From assembly GCF_963676685.1 (NCBI RefSeq), contig NC_092348.1, forward strand, positions 29,859,386 to 29,923,385: a DNA stretch of 64,000 nt, written 5' to 3'. The position numbers and the translations under genes are program-made. A model generated the notes under the pieces. The model was not told the origin of the DNA and did no database searches. It was given only the letters and a program-made list of their open reading frames with translations. The DNA is from Mytilus edulis. Lineage: Eukaryota > Mollusca > Bivalvia > Mytilida > Mytilidae. This document shows, in pieces, positions 23,601-33,932 of this stretch. Numbering within the stretch: position 1 is the stretch's first letter; every line of letters starts with the position of its first letter.

Positions 23601-24198
23601 AACTATCGCCCTAAGGTGATATCGTAGTTTATCGTCAAAAGTGTGAACAGTGTATTACTTAATACTCAATTACAAACCTTCCAAATCATTTCTGTGTTTG
23701 TTGTGCATACAATTGCAAGTAAGGGTGAATTAACCATGTAGGAGATTGGTTCATCAATTATAAGGTAAATAAAAGATCAGGTTCAGTTGGAAAAAATAAT
23801 AAGTACTACTGCAGCTGATAAATTAAACGAAAGACACCCTTTACATAAAACTATCAACCTCTTTATTACGAGCCGATGAAGCCTTTAGAATTTTATAATA
23901 TGAATCAAAAGTAATAAAATATTTATACGTGAGGTCAACACTCATATGGTATTCAAGTCAACTCTGAAATCATAACGTATTTGATTATCAAAACATTTCC
24001 TGACATACATGTACATATTTGAACATAGAAATTACCTTTTTGCAACTGCAACTTCTGACTTTCAAGACTTTGCATCCTTAGCTCCATCTGATGAAATTTT
24101 GCTTTCAAAACATCTTGATCATTTAGTAAAAGTCGTTTAAGATCGTCACAAAAAGCTACAGCAAAAAATACCAATAAGTAGTGTGTATGTCTTAACAT
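20194..24198 (-). CDS. Short-chain collagen C4-like secreted protein (3 exons)
   Basis: Assembled from exons 24,036-24,198, 22,316-22,381 and 20,194-20,669 (705 nt, 234 residues). Both introns are phase 1 with GT-AG ends. Residues 1-17 form a signal peptide (MLRHTHYLLVFFAVAFC). About 18-54 is Leu/Gln-rich and predicted coiled coil. From residue 55 comes the C-terminal domain: GAVYTRWGRKTCP, GGGDYDHSG, YVCLPHDP, MYGGEYEE, DVPCSVC, MIPGKSKCYDGW, CGSLPCPPY and TCVVCSK. These motifs are characteristic of bivalve proteins annotated as short-chain collagen C4-like. No Gly-X-Y collagen repeat is present, so the name is historical. Probably secreted, disulphide-rich and oligomerised by the coiled coil; substrate or partner unknown. 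Intron 1 holds an antisense-oriented hammerhead ribozyme and intron 2 a SINE-related repeat. Confidence 0.85.
20815..20895 (+). repeat. Fragment of the 6766-type repeat
   Basis: Contains GCCCCAAAATGACAATGTAA and CAATAAACTAACGTCCTTAT, matching the interior of the element at 6766-7716. Confidence 0.5.
21745..21915 (-). repeat. Fragment of the 6766-type repeat (inverted)
   Basis: The minus strand reads GAACGAACTACAAAAATCAG, then TTGAAAAAGGCTTCAAT and CCGAGTGGACGTGGACG, matching the right half of the family as seen near 7130-7205. The ORF predicted across it is a repeat translation. Confidence 0.5.
21916..22115 (+). repeat. SINE-like unit with internal deletion
   Basis: TGGTCGTGTGGTCTAGCG is joined directly to AGGCGAGGGAAGAAC, so the part between the A box and the end of the tRNA-like head (including the B box) is missing compared with the copies at 24,441 and 24,960. 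The body continues with TGCGAAAGCAAATTTACAGA and GGTGATCCGATGGATAAATC. Confidence 0.55.
22316..22381 (-). CDS. Exon 2 of the collagen C4-like gene
   Basis: A 66-nt exon between acceptor TTTTAG and donor GTATTT, encoding GAVYTRWGRKTCPGNGTELV followed by YT, flanked by phase-1 splices. It is too short to stand out as an ORF and was found by matching the missing family motif. Confidence 0.85.
22462..22505 (+). ncRNA. Hammerhead ribozyme, intact core
   Basis: All parts are present in 44 nt. Stem I is GCATCA (22,462-467) with TGATGC (22,500-505), 6 pairs. The core is CTGAAGA (22,468-474; position 7 is variable in hammerheads). Stem II is GACA/TGTC around TGTAT. GAA is at 22,488-490, stem III is the self-complementary ATGCGCAT, and the cleavage-site C is at 22,499. 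C3, G5, G8, G12, A13, A14 and C17 are all as required. The palindromic stem III with no real loop suggests activity as a dimer. It sits in intron 1 of the C4-like gene, on the opposite strand. Confidence 0.75.
23025..23345. repeat. Interspersed repeat ending in a 29-bp tandem
   Basis: CAATTCAATTCAATTCAA leads into AAAGCTTTATTTATAGTCGG and AAGCTCTCTGAGCTTTTAT, a repeat-like segment. At 23,281-23,349 a 29-bp unit (CATTCACAAATTATAAAAAG plus CTAAGCAAA) is present a little over twice. Located in intron 1 of the C4-like gene. Confidence 0.45.
24036..24198 (-). CDS. Exon 1 of the collagen C4-like gene
   Basis: Starts at the only ATG that begins a signal peptide, ends CAAAAAG with donor GTAATT. Encodes 54 codons plus one base: the signal peptide and a heptad-like LLNDQDVLKAKFHQME-type helix. 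A TATATA stretch 55-65 nt upstream (24,257-24,262) is a possible core promoter element. Confidence 0.85.
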
Positions 24199-24296
24199 TT
24201 TGTAAAATCTACAATATTGACAGAAGTTGTTTTTCCCAAATCCTTATCTTACATACACTATATATGATTATAAGTGGTTGGTATTCAATATAGTTT

Positions 24297-24815
24297 ATCC
24301 TTTACTATAGATAATTTAGCTGATCTGTAACAATAACATCTTGATGCCTTATATATCATGTACTGCAGTACGCCGCTAGATTAAATTTGACGTGGAAAGG
24401 TAACACACGGCCAGCGAAAGCTCTTTTTTCGAGAGCCCAGGTGGTCGTGTGGTCTAGCGGGACGGCTGCAGTGCAGGCGATTTGGTGTCACGATATCACA
24501 GTAGCATGGGTTCGAATCCCGGCGAGGAAAGAACCAAACATTTGCGAAAGCAAATTTACAGATCTAACATTGTTGGGTTGATGTTTAGACGAGTTGTATG
24601 TATATATATATATATATATTTGCGAAAGCAAATTTACAGATCTAACATTGTTGGGTTGATGTTTAGACGAGTTGTATATACATTATGTACACAGCCATGT
24701 ATCACCATCATCGATGGCGATCCGATGGATACATCTGTTGTAGGGTTGTCACTGACTCAGACGTACTTATGAATATAATTATTTTCTGCGACTGTATCTT
24801 ACATTAATTTGTAGG
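24297..24815 (+). repeat. SINE-like tandem unit 1 (519-bp offset)
   Basis: ATCCTTTACTATAGATAATT at 24,297 recurs at 24,816, and 5' flank, tRNA-like head and body are all duplicated, so this is a tandem duplication of locus plus flank, not two insertions. The head at 24,441-24,533 has A box TGGTCTAGCGG (24,450-24,460) and B box GGTTCGAATCC (24,509-24,519). In the body, the hairpin TTTGC-GAAA-GCAAA occurs twice, separated by a TA microsatellite. Confidence 0.65.
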
Positions 24816-25383
24816 ATCCTTTACTATAGATAATTTAGCTGATCTGTAACAATAACATCTTCATGCCTTATATATCATGTACTGTAGTACGCCGCTAGAT
24901 TAAAACTGACGTGGAAAGGTAACACATGGCCAGCGAAAGCTCTTTTTTTGAGAGTCCAGGTGGTCGTGTGGTCTAGCGGGACGGCTGCAGTGCAGGCGAT
25001 TTGGTGTCACGATATCACAGTAGCATGGGTTCGAATCCCGGCGAGGGAAGAACCAAAAATTTGCGAAAGCAAATTTACAGATCTAACATTGTTGGGTTGA
25101 TGTTTAGACGAGTTGTATACATATATATATATATATATATAATTTGCGAAAGCAAATTTACAGATCTAACATTGTTGGGTTGATGTTTAGACCATCATTG
25201 CTGGTGATCCGATTGATAAATCTGTTGTAGAGTTGTTACTGACTCACATTGCTGGTGATCCGATGGATAAATCTGTTGTAGAGTTGTCACTGACTCAGAT
25301 ATACTTGGGTTGATATTTAGACCATCATTGCTGGTGATCCGATGGATACATCTGTTGTAGAGTTGTCACTGACTCAGATATAC
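24816..25383 (+). repeat. SINE-like tandem unit 2 with extra sub-repeats
   Basis: A box TGGTCTAGCGG at 24,969-24,979 and B box GGTTCGAATCC at 25,028-25,038. The 3' part is expanded: a block of about 50 bp (GCTGGTGATCCGATGGATAA, TCTGTTGTAGAGTTG) is present three times at 25,198-25,380, plus TA microsatellites. The internal tandem core recalls bivalve non-autonomous elements with central repeats, but the class is uncertain. Confidence 0.6.
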
Positions 25384-25419
25384 TTATATATATATATATA
25401 TATACCACATTTGAATTGA

Positions 25420-25785
25420 CATGATTCATTTGTCATCGTGCTATTACCGAGGAAGGATATCTGTTATCCGAAATATCTAACATATTGTTCGTTTTATTGT
25501 GTTTTTGGTGATGTTGTACCCTTTTAGACTTGTTATATATATATATACGAGTCTAAATTGAAAACTACGTTCAAACCTATGATTGCGTTGGATAAAAACC
25601 GCAATTTTTATACGTGTGCATGTAAAACAAATTTCGTTGTAGAAGGGTCTAAATACAGCACAAACAACATTTTCCAAAAGACCAAAAAAGTGAAGAAGTA
25701 TATTTAAACAAAACGCATTTGACTAATAGGTCGAACAACTGATGTTCTTTAACCCTGCTGACTGCAATTGGCGATTGCCAAATAA
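25420..25785 (+). repeat. Direct repeat, copy 1
   Basis: About 370 bp matching 26,383-26,835. Blocks include CATCGTGCTATTACCGAGGA, GGATATCTGTTATCC (a 5-bp hairpin), GATGTTGTACCCTTTT, AACTACGTTCAAACCTATGA and CTGCTGACTGCAATTGGCG. The GAGGAAGG...CCGAAAT block resembles conserved 3' segments of some retroelements. The minus-strand ORFs here are not supported as genes. Confidence 0.65.
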
Positions 25786-25902
25786 AATTGATCACAAGAT
25801 GTAACAAAATGGTTCTTAATATAAATTTAATACCAAACAGAAAACAAGTAACTTGTGGCCACGATGTTATGCCACAAACATAAGGTGTTAATATTTTTTT
25901 GT

Positions 25903-25946
25903 ACACCAGATCCGGATTTCGACAATAAATGTCTCTTCAGTGATGT
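25903..25946 (-). ncRNA. Hammerhead ribozyme, intact core with covarying stem III
   Basis: Minus strand: stem I ACATCA (25,946-941) with TGGTGT (25,908-903), 6 pairs including one G-U. Core CTGAAGA (25,940-934), stem II GACA/TGTC around TTTAT, GAA (25,920-918), stem III ATCCGGAT, cleavage-site C at 25,909. Compared with the copy at 22,462, stem III differs at two positions that still pair (GC..GC to CC..GG) and stem I also changes in compensating fashion. Same 44-nt length. Confidence 0.75.
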
Positions 25947-26382
25947 TAGGGATCGAAACAGTATTTTATGGATGTATAAGTACGTAGCCACGTTCAATTA
26001 TTTTACCTCATTAGATCAAACTTATTTTTCTAATCATTATTAGACTGCTATTCGTTTGGGAGGCTTAAATGTGTAGTTTCTGTTGCAATTGCCCTACTGT
26101 TGTCAAATTTGAAATATTATTCAAACTTGGATCGGTTAGGACATTTTTGATTTTTTTGTTTGAGGACTGCCCTCAATGCAGTTATAACATCTAAACTGTC
26201 ACAACCTTTGGAAATTTAAAATTGTGCCAGTTCACATCGAAAATAACTATTTTCATTTGGCATATCTTTGTAAACTTTGCGCCGTGTTTGGAAATTTTAA
26301 AATTGCATCAGCGTCAGTGGTGTTTGCTTAAATTGTATAAATTTCGAGATTTAGAAAAAGTTTCTCAGTTTGAATATTTTTA

Positions 26383-26835
26383 CATGATTCATTTGACATC
26401 GTGCTATTATTGAAAAAGGATATCAGTTATCCGAAATATCTAATATTTGTTCATTTTATAGTTATTTAATGGTGATGTTGTACCCTTTTTGACTTGTTAT
26501 ATATTATATTTTGTAGTGTACAGAATCATATTACATGATCCATCGCCCTGTAAGATTAATCGTTGACTATTTATTTAGTCATTTTATATATATATAAAAG
26601 AGTCTAAATTGAAAACTACGTTCAAACCTATGATTGCGTTGGATAAAAACCGCAATTTTTATACGTGTGCATGTAAAACAAATTTCGTGGTAGAAGGGTC
26701 TAAAAACAGCACAAACAACATTTTCCAAAAGACCAAAAAAGTGAAAAAGGATGTTTAAACAAAACGCATTTGACTAACAGTTCGAACAACTGATGTTCTT
26801 TAACCCTGCTGACTGCCATTGGCGATTGCCAAATA
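26383..26835 (+). repeat. Direct repeat, copy 2 with insertion
   Basis: Same order of blocks as 25,420-25,785, but about 80 bp of unrelated sequence (26,510-26,580, including GTACAGAATCATATTACATG) interrupts it at the TA-rich point after GACTTGTTATAT. Confidence 0.65.
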
Positions 26836-26839
26836 ATAT

Positions 26840-29257
26840 ATATATATATATTTTAAATAAAACGTATATGCCATCAAGCGTTTTTCAAAGGACGTGAAAA
26901 ACGAACATCTTCATTTTTATACATTGAAATGCGATATAGATCTAGTATGAAAAGAAAAAAAACAAGGTTATATTTCCTAATAACGATTTTTTTTAAATCA
27001 CATATCAAAAAAATCTAAGAGTTTCTGTATGAATGAAAAAACGACAAATGAATGTAGTTACAGAAAACTCCAATGTAGCATTAAGAATCAATGCTGCCAT
27101 TTATCTTGATTATGAATAGGTATTTACATGATGCATTAGATAGGGGGATGAAATTACATATTAAAAACATTTAGGTGCTGAATCTTTATGTTAAGTAGTG
27201 ATTTGGTCCAGTTCAAAAAGGTCAAATTTCATTACGTTTGAAGCTGTCAAACTGAATTTTGACCCCCTTAACACAGAATTGTCAACATGTTGAGTTAGAG
27301 CTGGTAGAAGTTTCTATAATTTTTATATCATGTGTCCCACTAGTAGTACACTACACTGTAAAAACAAAATTTCAGATCGAGCAGGTGCGATTTTTTTGAT
27401 TTTAATTTATTGTCTAAAAGAAATGCACTGCAAAATAACTGTGTTCTCGGGCCGTTTGAGACCGGGATTTGTTTCAGTTAAATCGAATTATGACTATTGA
27501 ATAGCGGTATACTACTTTTGCCTTTATTGGTGATTTTTCAATTTACCTTACAGTTCGGATTTTTTGTCACAACTTTTTTTCTTACCGAAACAATTGCTAA
27601 ATAGTTAAATTAAAACAGCCGGAAAATAGCAACAACAATTGGATCAACAGAAACATTTTCAGTGAATCGCCGTATACGTGAGTCTATTATTATATACTCA
27701 GACCAGAAAACTACAATTCAGTGATTCGTAATTGTATATTGAATGTAATATCCTTTTATGAATTTGCAAGTGTTGCAAAGACGAGACAATATCATCAAAT
27801 GATATTTTAAGCTTTTTTGTTGGATTAAAATGGTACATAAATCTATTTTGACAATATCGACCGCCTCTATTGGTGACAATATGATTTAATTATAACCTAT
27901 TTCGTAGCTTTGATTTGGGCACAATATTGTACCTCTAACGCTGATTGATATGTTCTTTGTTTTGCAATATCGTAAAAAGTATCTGATTTCAACCTTTAAA
28001 AAGAGTAATTATCAAGTGTCATTCCTTAACTCTGTAACTTCGATCTTTCTTATTGAATATACTGGTTGCCTTTCCAGCTTTGCCATATGCTTACAATAGA
28101 AACAAAACCATCAGCTTATTCTGAATTGTACTGCTTCAAACATTAGTGATTTGCAATCCCATGAATAAAACAACGCACTGCATTCAACTGAAGATGATTC
28201 AGGTCCGAGGTGAGTGATGTAAGGAGATCCAGAGGAAAGTAGACTAGTTGAATATTTTTTTTTACCAATTATTGAAATATTGAATCAAAAAAATAATTAA
28301 AATTAAACGTCATGAAGAAACGCATGCTGCCCAGTATGATTTGTTTTTTGACCAAATGAACAGACTACGTGTCAATGTTTAAACAATGGGATAATCCTTT
28401 TAAGGAGAATAAACTTTCAGGAATGAGTTAATCCTTTTACGAAGTATCATCCAACGTTTATGCTTTTAATAAGAAAATTGATTATGAAATAGCTATAGAG
28501 ATATCATAAATAGCTTACACATAGGATTTGTATATAGAACTAATTGCATAACAGTGTGGTCGACAGTAAAACGTTTGTAGGTTGTAACTTGTTTGTCAAC
28601 GGCTATGATTTTATGCTCACCCAGTCTGTCAGAGGCCTTCCAGTGGGGATTGAAATATTCACTTGTTACACATTCCGATACATAAAATGAAACTTTCTTT
28701 TTACAAAGCTTGAAAGGAATTTGTTTTAAATATTTATTATAATCATCACATGCAACCGTGTCTTTTATAAGAATAATAATGTTCAGAGATGATATTATTT
28801 AATAATAATAAAAAAAATAGGTTTATCCATTGTAAAAAAAACTATTAAGTTGATGGGGTTAATTAACAAAATATCTCATTGATTAAGAGCACAACTACTT
28901 CTACGGTGTGATCATTTAAGAATGGCCTACTATTTATTCGATGCGTATACATGTGGGTTTTGTTTGTGAAGAGTTCTGGATAATTAAAAATTCATTTGAT
29001 TTCTTTGTTTAATACCATAAAACGATTCATTCTTTCAGATATTTGTCACTTTGCCTTATCTTCAAGTCCAACACAATTTCTAAGAAACTAGTATGGATAG
29101 TAAAATTGGGTATTTTCTCTGGGTCGTTTAAAACACTCGAAACTAGGTGAGACATGCACAGAAGTGATAGATATGTATTATAAATATAGAAAATTGAATA
29201 TTTTAATCAGCAAAAAAAAAAATCCCCCAAAAAAATCTGTATCATACACCCAAGCGC
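26840..29257. other. Non-coding stretch
   Basis: No gene recognised on either strand. The segment 27,185-27,400 (GTCCAGTTCAAAAAGGTCAA, TGAATTTTGACCCCCTTAAC) reads like a dispersed mussel repeat. The rest is AT-rich and unremarkable. Confidence 0.45.
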
Positions 29258-29487
29258 CTGTGACACCGAACAGCAAGTTATAGAGGGCCCCAAAACTACT
29301 AGTATAAAACCATTCAAACGGGAAAACCAACGAGAAACGAAAAACACATATGAACTACATAAACAGACGACATCATGCATTGTAACTTTTAAAGCCAATT
29401 AAGTAAAAAAAATAATCTGAAAGAACGTGCGATATCATATTAGGAAAATTGATGTTTGGTGTGAGCCAAGACTCCGTGTTGAAGGCT
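29258..29487. repeat. Fragments of the 6766-type repeat
   Basis: GAGGGCCCCAAAACTACTAG, CCATTCAAACGGGAAAACC and ACTACATAAACAGACGACAT match the family interior. GGTGTGAGCCAAGACTCCG at 29,458 matches the end seen near 7594-7620. Broken by insertions or deletions. Confidence 0.5.
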
Positions 29488-29510
29488 ATTTTTATTTATT
29501 TTCAAATTAC

Positions 29511-29692
29511 AAAGGTTATTCCTGATTAGTATTTTTAATTATTTTATTTAGGCGTTTAGAACCTTTGGTGACCTTACAGTTTAAATTTCTATGATAAGTA
29601 CGTCGTGAGCGGTGGACATTACAGACGAACGTTCACCTAATTTTCCCCAGTCAATGAATGGCCATAGCTACACTGTTATGAATTTCATACTA
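29511..29692 (+). repeat. Half copy of the 10.36-kb fold-back element
   Basis: AAAGGTTATTCCTGATTA, then CCTTTGGTGACC, ACAGTTTAAAT, GTACGTCGTGA, ACAGACGAACGTTCA and CACTGTTATGAATTTCATAC parallel the right arm at 10,599-10,805. The left arm is absent. Confidence 0.65.
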
Positions 29693-29780
29693 TATGTTTG
29701 AATATTTTAGAGAAATCAGATTTATATAAACATACCTGTCAACCTGTGACGATGAAAATGCAGGTCATGACCTGCATTGA

Positions 29781-29969
29781 AGAATTATAATTTCATTCGT
29801 TTAAACGGGCAGTGCATTAGAGTGAAATTAATTTCTCCTGGGTGTTTCATCATATGTAGCATAGAGGGCGTAATGTTTTCCCGCTTCAAAATTATTTTCG
29901 CGGTATTTTATTGCCTATGTAATCATTCAGCACGACATCGTCAATCTGAGCAGTCGAATGTTCTTGGTA
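29781..29969 (+). repeat. Split direct repeat A1 (left end)
   Basis: 189 bp, identical by eye to 33,658-33,846. Begins AGAATTATAATTTCATTCG, ends GAATGTTCTTGGTA; flanking bases differ at both ends. Confidence 0.85.
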
Positions 29970-31569
29970 CGCTGCCTATCTTGAATTTGACAATGGACCC
30001 AGATTCTCCATCATTACTCGAGGAATCGCCTGCATGGTGTTTCACAACAGGACATTTTCAGCACATGTAAACAACATTTTAAAATTTCAACAGCAGCCCT
30101 TTCGAGAACCTCATCCCGGTTGGTATGCCGTTTTCCCGTTAAATTGCAACATGTCCAGCACGAGCGGAAGTCAGTCTGAGTTTCAGGAGCCTGCTATGGA
30201 TGTGGATAACCAATATTTGAGGAATAGATGCCTATTCAACCCGAAAGCAGTCGACAGACAAAATACGGAATTATTTATATAAGATGAGTATTTAAATATT
30301 TCTATTGGTAGTCAATCGAGTGCACACTTACACCCGACTAGTTTCATTTTGAATATGAACAAGGTCAGTCTAAATTTCTAAAATTATCGCCAGAGATAGA
30401 GTATAGAGACATATTGATTTTTGGTATACCATTGGATGTCATGATTTCATTACCGATACCATTTTACACGCTTATAAAATACATTTTTACACGGCTGTCC
30501 GTTTGTTTACAAAACAATTGTGCTGCCATTACATACCGTGATTTGGTTTTAGAAGCTATTGAAGAGATTTTTTTGTTTAGAGTACTTATTATTGAATGTA
30601 CTGATGCTAAACCATTGGTTTGCAAATTCACTTGCTACCTGTTCAAAACAATGGTAATGAAAGTTTAATTTTAGATATAGGTCAATAGGTCATAACAATT
30701 TACATCTATGGAAAACACCTTTGTGAAATTTGAAGATATCATGGTAGCTATGCAATCTAGTTAAACAGATTTGTATTGTTTTAAGTTTGACATGCAGCTT
30801 ATCACCATATACGATCTGCATTTTGATGATCTTGGTTTTTACTGGACATATTACAAGGTATAATAGTTGAGACTACAAATCCTTGGATGAAAGTTCATAT
30901 ATATTTTTATTCTCGTTCCCCCTTTTTTGGATAAAGTTCTGCTTATTTTATATTTACGAAAGTTACTTGACCACTAATTATATTGAGGTGGATGAAAAGA
31001 AATTTTCATGTATACAGATTATGGATTTGACACCGATTCTGATATTAGCATGTGTACAGATATTGCCACCTGAGTTAAACAGGACCTTGTTGACCAAAGT
31101 GGTTGTGTCCATATGGTCTCCCAGTTATACATTAATATATTTGGTTATTTCATTGATACAGGCAAAGCTATCATAAGCATACCAGTTGAGACTGTCATAA
31201 CTGTTTGATACCATAAAACAAGTAATACTATCTTCAGAATATTTAGGTTGATTTTATGGGAGAACTGTAACTGTTGGTCAGATTGTATCCATGTCGTTTA
31301 TACATGTATGTCATAGGAATGTGGCTTATATTATGATTGAATCATTAGTATTGATGTTAAGTCAGCCTATTCTTCTAATGTAATATTGGACTTTCAGTTC
31401 AAAGTAAAGAGCAGCTTATACTCTGCCTAGAAAATCTTATATGTGTTAATCTTAACATTTTGTATCCAATTTTTCGTGTCACGACTATGTTTAAAGTGAT
31501 ACCAGTGGAACTGGATATGGTAGATGTTCAGTAGAAAATCCTAAGAATATTGATCATGGCATGTGTCAT

Positions 31570-32165
31570 GAATACGATGTACGCCATAGTTCTACTTGGA
31601 AAGAACTTACGGCTGTTAAATGTATATTGCTTCCTTGACAGATTGTATGAGAGATAAACGCATTAATGGTTTATGGATAACCAAAACGTCGTTTCCATTG
31701 TTCATATATATATATATATACATAAGGGCATTATGAAGCCTTATTTGCAAGATTTTGCATATATGCTATTTTTTGTGACTTGTTTGAAGCACATTTGTTC
31801 TAAGAGGTTGAATGGATACCTAGGGCAAAGAATGAAATTGCAGACTATATAAGTCGTATCATAAATACTGATGACTGCCGTTATGCAGTACATATTTTTG
31901 AATATTTGGATTCCCTGTTTGGGTCCTCATGAAATTGATTGGTTTGTTAGTGATTATAACCATCGTTTACCTGTATTTTACTCCAGGTATTGGAATGTAC
32001 ATTCAATGTGTATTGATGCGTTCACTGTCAATTGGCAAGGTTTAAATGGGTGGTATGTTCCCCCAGTTTGCTTATTATTGAAAGTCCTTATGTATACATG
32101 CAGCAATGTAAGGCATGTTTTTACTATTATTTTACATTTGTGGAGATCGGCGTATTACTAGCCGT
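31570..32165 (+). pseudogene. DIRS-type RNase H relic
   Basis: Blocks in order: SSTWKELTAVK-like (from about 31,587), a KGIMKPYLQD block, VEWIPRAKNEIADYISRI, FEYLDSLFG, then after a frameshift near 31,920 GPHEIDWFVSDYN, YSRYWNV, DAFTVNW, GWYVPPVCLL and LHLWRSAYY. Typical of the RNase H and following region of DIRS-order elements. Stops and at least two frameshifts. Confidence 0.75.
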
Positions 32166-32350
32166 TTTTATATATCAAAGGAGATAGATTAATTGATCAG
32201 AAGGTATAAATGGGTGGTATGTTCCCCCAGTTTGCCTATTATTGAAAGTCCTTATGTATACATGTACAAGGCATATGGTACTATTATTATAGTACATGGT
32301 ACTATTATTATAGTACCTTTTGTGGTGATCGGCGTTTTACTGGCCGTTTT
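32045..32350 (+). repeat. Tandem direct duplication inside the RNase H relic
   Basis: AAATGGGTGGTATGTTCCCC to TATGTATACATG at 32,045-32,100 recurs at 32,207-32,265, and the GATCGGCGT...TGGCCGTTTT end recurs too. The second copy also contains GGTACTATTATTATAGTAC twice in a row (32,277-32,318), a hairpin-forming unit. Confidence 0.6.
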
Positions 32351-33139
32351 ATTTTATTGATCAGGTGTTGGGTTTACATTACCTACCTACTAACAAAGCT
32401 AACTTTTTACCTGGTAGAGGGAATAAATCGGTTTTTGGTATATTGATTTACTATTTAAGGTGTTGGCTATTAGAATGGAGTTTAGGGTGACATTAAATTA
32501 ACTAATAATAACTTGGTGATCGTTTTCATGTATTGGGGACATTTTTATTGCATGTACTATATTGTATTTATTCATTTTATTGGTATATTATGTATTGAAT
32601 TGATGAACTATGTCAAAACTTGGAAGGAACCACATATCAATTTAAAATAATGTTATTAAATATGTTTTTTCCAGATGTCCAATAACGATATTGCTTTGTC
32701 TAGTCCTGTATGTGATGCATACTATAGTATAAAGGGGCGCACTCGATTATTGGTGAAGATTCTCCAACAGATTCTCAATTAGTGAAATATGTTTTAAGGA
32801 TGTTAAAAAGAAATTAGGCTACAAAATCTGGAAGGAAGAGCCGATGAGTTATTACAGGATGCGTTTAATAAGTTATTTTGTGCATATAATCGTTTTACAC
32901 AACGTACCATGTGTGCGTGTCCGGATATTTACCATGTTTACAGAGATGAAAACTGGTTTATTATAGTGAATTCGAAGAACGTCACAACTTTGCGTTTAGT
33001 CCTAATTTGGAATTATATATGCCTGGAGTGGCATTTAATCTGATTCTAATTTGTATTTATTCAGGAATTTGTCACAAGTGAAAGAAAATTTTGTTTTTCG
33101 TTCAACAAATAAGCCTTTAAGCTATACAAGCATTTAAGC

Positions 33140-33361
33140 TATACAAGGATGCGGGAAATATCTTTGTCAATTTCTCCATTTGTTCCCGATATAAAAGCAT
33201 AATATAGTTTACGAACTTGTGGTGCTATTACCGCTGCAAGGTTTGGTTTTTCAGATAGACTTTTTAAACGTCATGGACGTTGGAAGTCGAACACTTAAAA
33301 GGATGGCTTTGTGAAAGACAATTTATCAGAACGTAGGATTGTTTCTCAGAATTTTGGAAAT
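33140..33361 (+). pseudogene. Tyrosine recombinase C-terminal relic
   Basis: One frame with two stops: YTRMREI, SISPFVPDIKA, stop, YSLRTCGAITAARFG, FSDRLFKRHGRWKS, stop, KDGFVKDNLSERR. Fits the HxxR...H...Y end of DIRS-order recombinases. The first His of HSLR reads Tyr, and the expected Tyr in KDGYV reads Phe, so catalytic residues are lost as well. Confidence 0.75.
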
Positions 33362-33448
33362 GTATATCTTTTTTGTTTTATTTACATTTTGAACTTATAA
33401 TTTTCCATACATAGTAAATAATAGCTTCCCGTTCTTTGGGTTCAGCAT

Positions 33449-33662
33449 CGGCGTTGTCGTGCGACTATCCACTTTACTAAGTCTTTGGTATTTATTATAG
33501 CCTTTTATGCGGTGCATATTCAGAGTATTTATGTATACTTGGATATTTGGTACAAGTATTGGTTATACTTGGATATTTGGTACAAGTATTGATTATACTT
33601 GGTTATTTGGTGCAAGTATTTGTTTTATGTCTACATTGATGGGTGGTTTATACCAGGAGAAT
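33449..33662 (+). repeat. Split direct repeat B1
   Basis: 214 bp, identical by eye to 33,933-34,146. Contains three 30-bp tandem units (TATACTTGGATATTTGGTAC plus AAGTATTGGT). Its last 5 bp, AGAAT, are also the first 5 bp of A2. Confidence 0.85.
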
Positions 33663-33846
33663 TATAATTTCATTCGTTTAAACGGGCAGTGCATTAGAGT
33701 GAAATTAATTTCTCCTGGGTGTTTCATCATATGTAGCATAGAGGGCGTAATGTTTTCCCGCTTCAAAATTATTTTCGCGGTATTTTATTGCCTATGTAAT
33801 CATTCAGCACGACATCGTCAATCTGAGCAGTCGAATGTTCTTGGTA
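33658..33846 (+). repeat. Split direct repeat A2
   Basis: 189 bp copy of A1, fused to the end of B1 through a shared AGAAT. Confidence 0.85.
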
Positions 33847-33932
33847 AATTTTATTCTGGTTAAAGTTTATTAAGCTTTTTATTTGGAGAGTTTTTTGTTT
33901 GATACTGATGTTTGAATTATATATGATATGTG

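Noticed and set aside
24441-25052. Two further tRNA genes with good A and B boxes
   Set aside because: The stretch between the boxes does not fold into a proper anticodon arm, acceptor halves do not pair, and the copies continue into a shared repeat body. They are SINE heads.
30034-30282. 82-codon ORF as the gag-like ORF of the YR retrotransposon
   Set aside because: Position fits a first ORF, but no zinc knuckle or other gag motif can be seen, so it is not called separately.
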